NCBI GenBank assembly: GCA_009840695.1
Contig: VXNG01000128.1
Coordinates: 1 to 13,420, forward strand
Reading direction: 5' to 3'
Source: Acidimicrobiaceae bacterium
Lineage (GTDB): Bacteria > Actinomycetota > Acidimicrobiia > Acidimicrobiales > Aldehydirespiratoraceae
DNA: 13,420 nucleotides
Below are positions 13,393 to 13,420 of this stretch, one piece after another. Positions within the stretch are counted from its first letter, which is position 1. Each line of letters starts with the position of its first letter. The notes beneath the pieces were generated by a model, which was not told the origin of the DNA, made no database searches, and worked only from the letters and a program-made list of their open reading frames with translations. The translations under genes were made by a program, and so were the position numbers.

Positions 13393-13420
13393 GTACGATT
13401 GCTGGCCACGACGCGCGCCG
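13384..13420 (+). promoter_or_regulatory. Possible promoter of the next gene beyond the window
   Basis: Just after the last stop, TACGAT (13394-13399) fits TANNNT. The ten bases GACTCCTAGG (13384-13393) before it also occur immediately at the candidate promoter of the crotonase gene (12076-12085). No coding start follows within the remaining 21 nt, and the copy here overlaps the end of the MaoC gene, so chance is a real possibility. Confidence 0.2.

Noticed and set aside
1..13420. Mobile elements, tRNA genes, phage or defence systems
   Set aside because: I saw no transposase, integrase, tRNA-like cloverleaf, terminal inverted repeats or defence-gene domains; gene order and composition look like a stable metabolic region.

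Overview
The window is high-GC bacterial chromosomal DNA with thirteen complete protein-coding genes packed at short spacings. Use of GTG starts, GC-rich third codon positions and families typical of actinobacterial acyl-CoA catabolism (DUF35/SCPx-thiolase pairs, HSD17B4-like SDRs, FAS1-like and MaoC dehydratases, NDP-forming acyl-CoA synthetases) suggest an actinomycete, perhaps of the Acidimicrobiia. That placement is an inference. No tRNA, rRNA, CRISPR array, transposase or phage gene was seen.

Block 1 (1-7779, + strand) opens with a good sigma70-like promoter (TTGGCA, 17 nt, TATTCT). It then encodes a complete polyamine-type ABC importer: a substrate-binding lipoprotein, an ATPase and two permeases. 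An NDP-forming acyl-CoA synthetase (ACD type) and two small hotdog-fold (MaoC-like) proteins follow in the same direction. Most gaps are 5-30 nt, one junction overlaps by 10 nt, and an 89-nt gap carrying a strong hairpin separates the binding protein from the ATPase. The arrangement suggests that a carboxylate is imported, converted to its CoA thioester, and then hydrated or dehydrated. The binding protein carries an unusual alanine-rich helix of about 118 residues between its lipid anchor and its ligand-binding domain.

Block 2 (7794-10313, - strand) converges on block 1. Read from its promoter side it is: thiolase-superfamily protein, DUF35 zinc-ribbon/OB-fold partner, HSD17B4-like short-chain dehydrogenase. 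The thiolase-like protein lacks the nucleophilic cysteine. With its DUF35 neighbour it resembles the side-chain-cleaving aldolases of the Ltp2/DUF35 type more than a true thiolase.

Block 3 (10454-13392, + strand) diverges from block 2 across a 140-nt regulatory gap. It encodes an acyl-CoA carboxylase carboxyltransferase (beta) subunit, a crotonase whose two usual catalytic glutamates are replaced, and a MaoC hydratase with an intact Asp-x4-His motif. The crotonase gene may have its own, possibly leaderless, promoter.

Taken together, the window looks like an uptake-plus-degradation locus for a carboxylic acid, perhaps a branched, isoprenoid or steroid-like acid, handled through CoA thioesters. 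Uptake, CoA activation, hydration, 3-hydroxyacyl oxidation, carboxylation and C-C cleavage functions are all present. An acyl-CoA dehydrogenase and a biotin carboxylase are absent, so those steps must be supplied from elsewhere. The true substrate cannot be read from the sequence.
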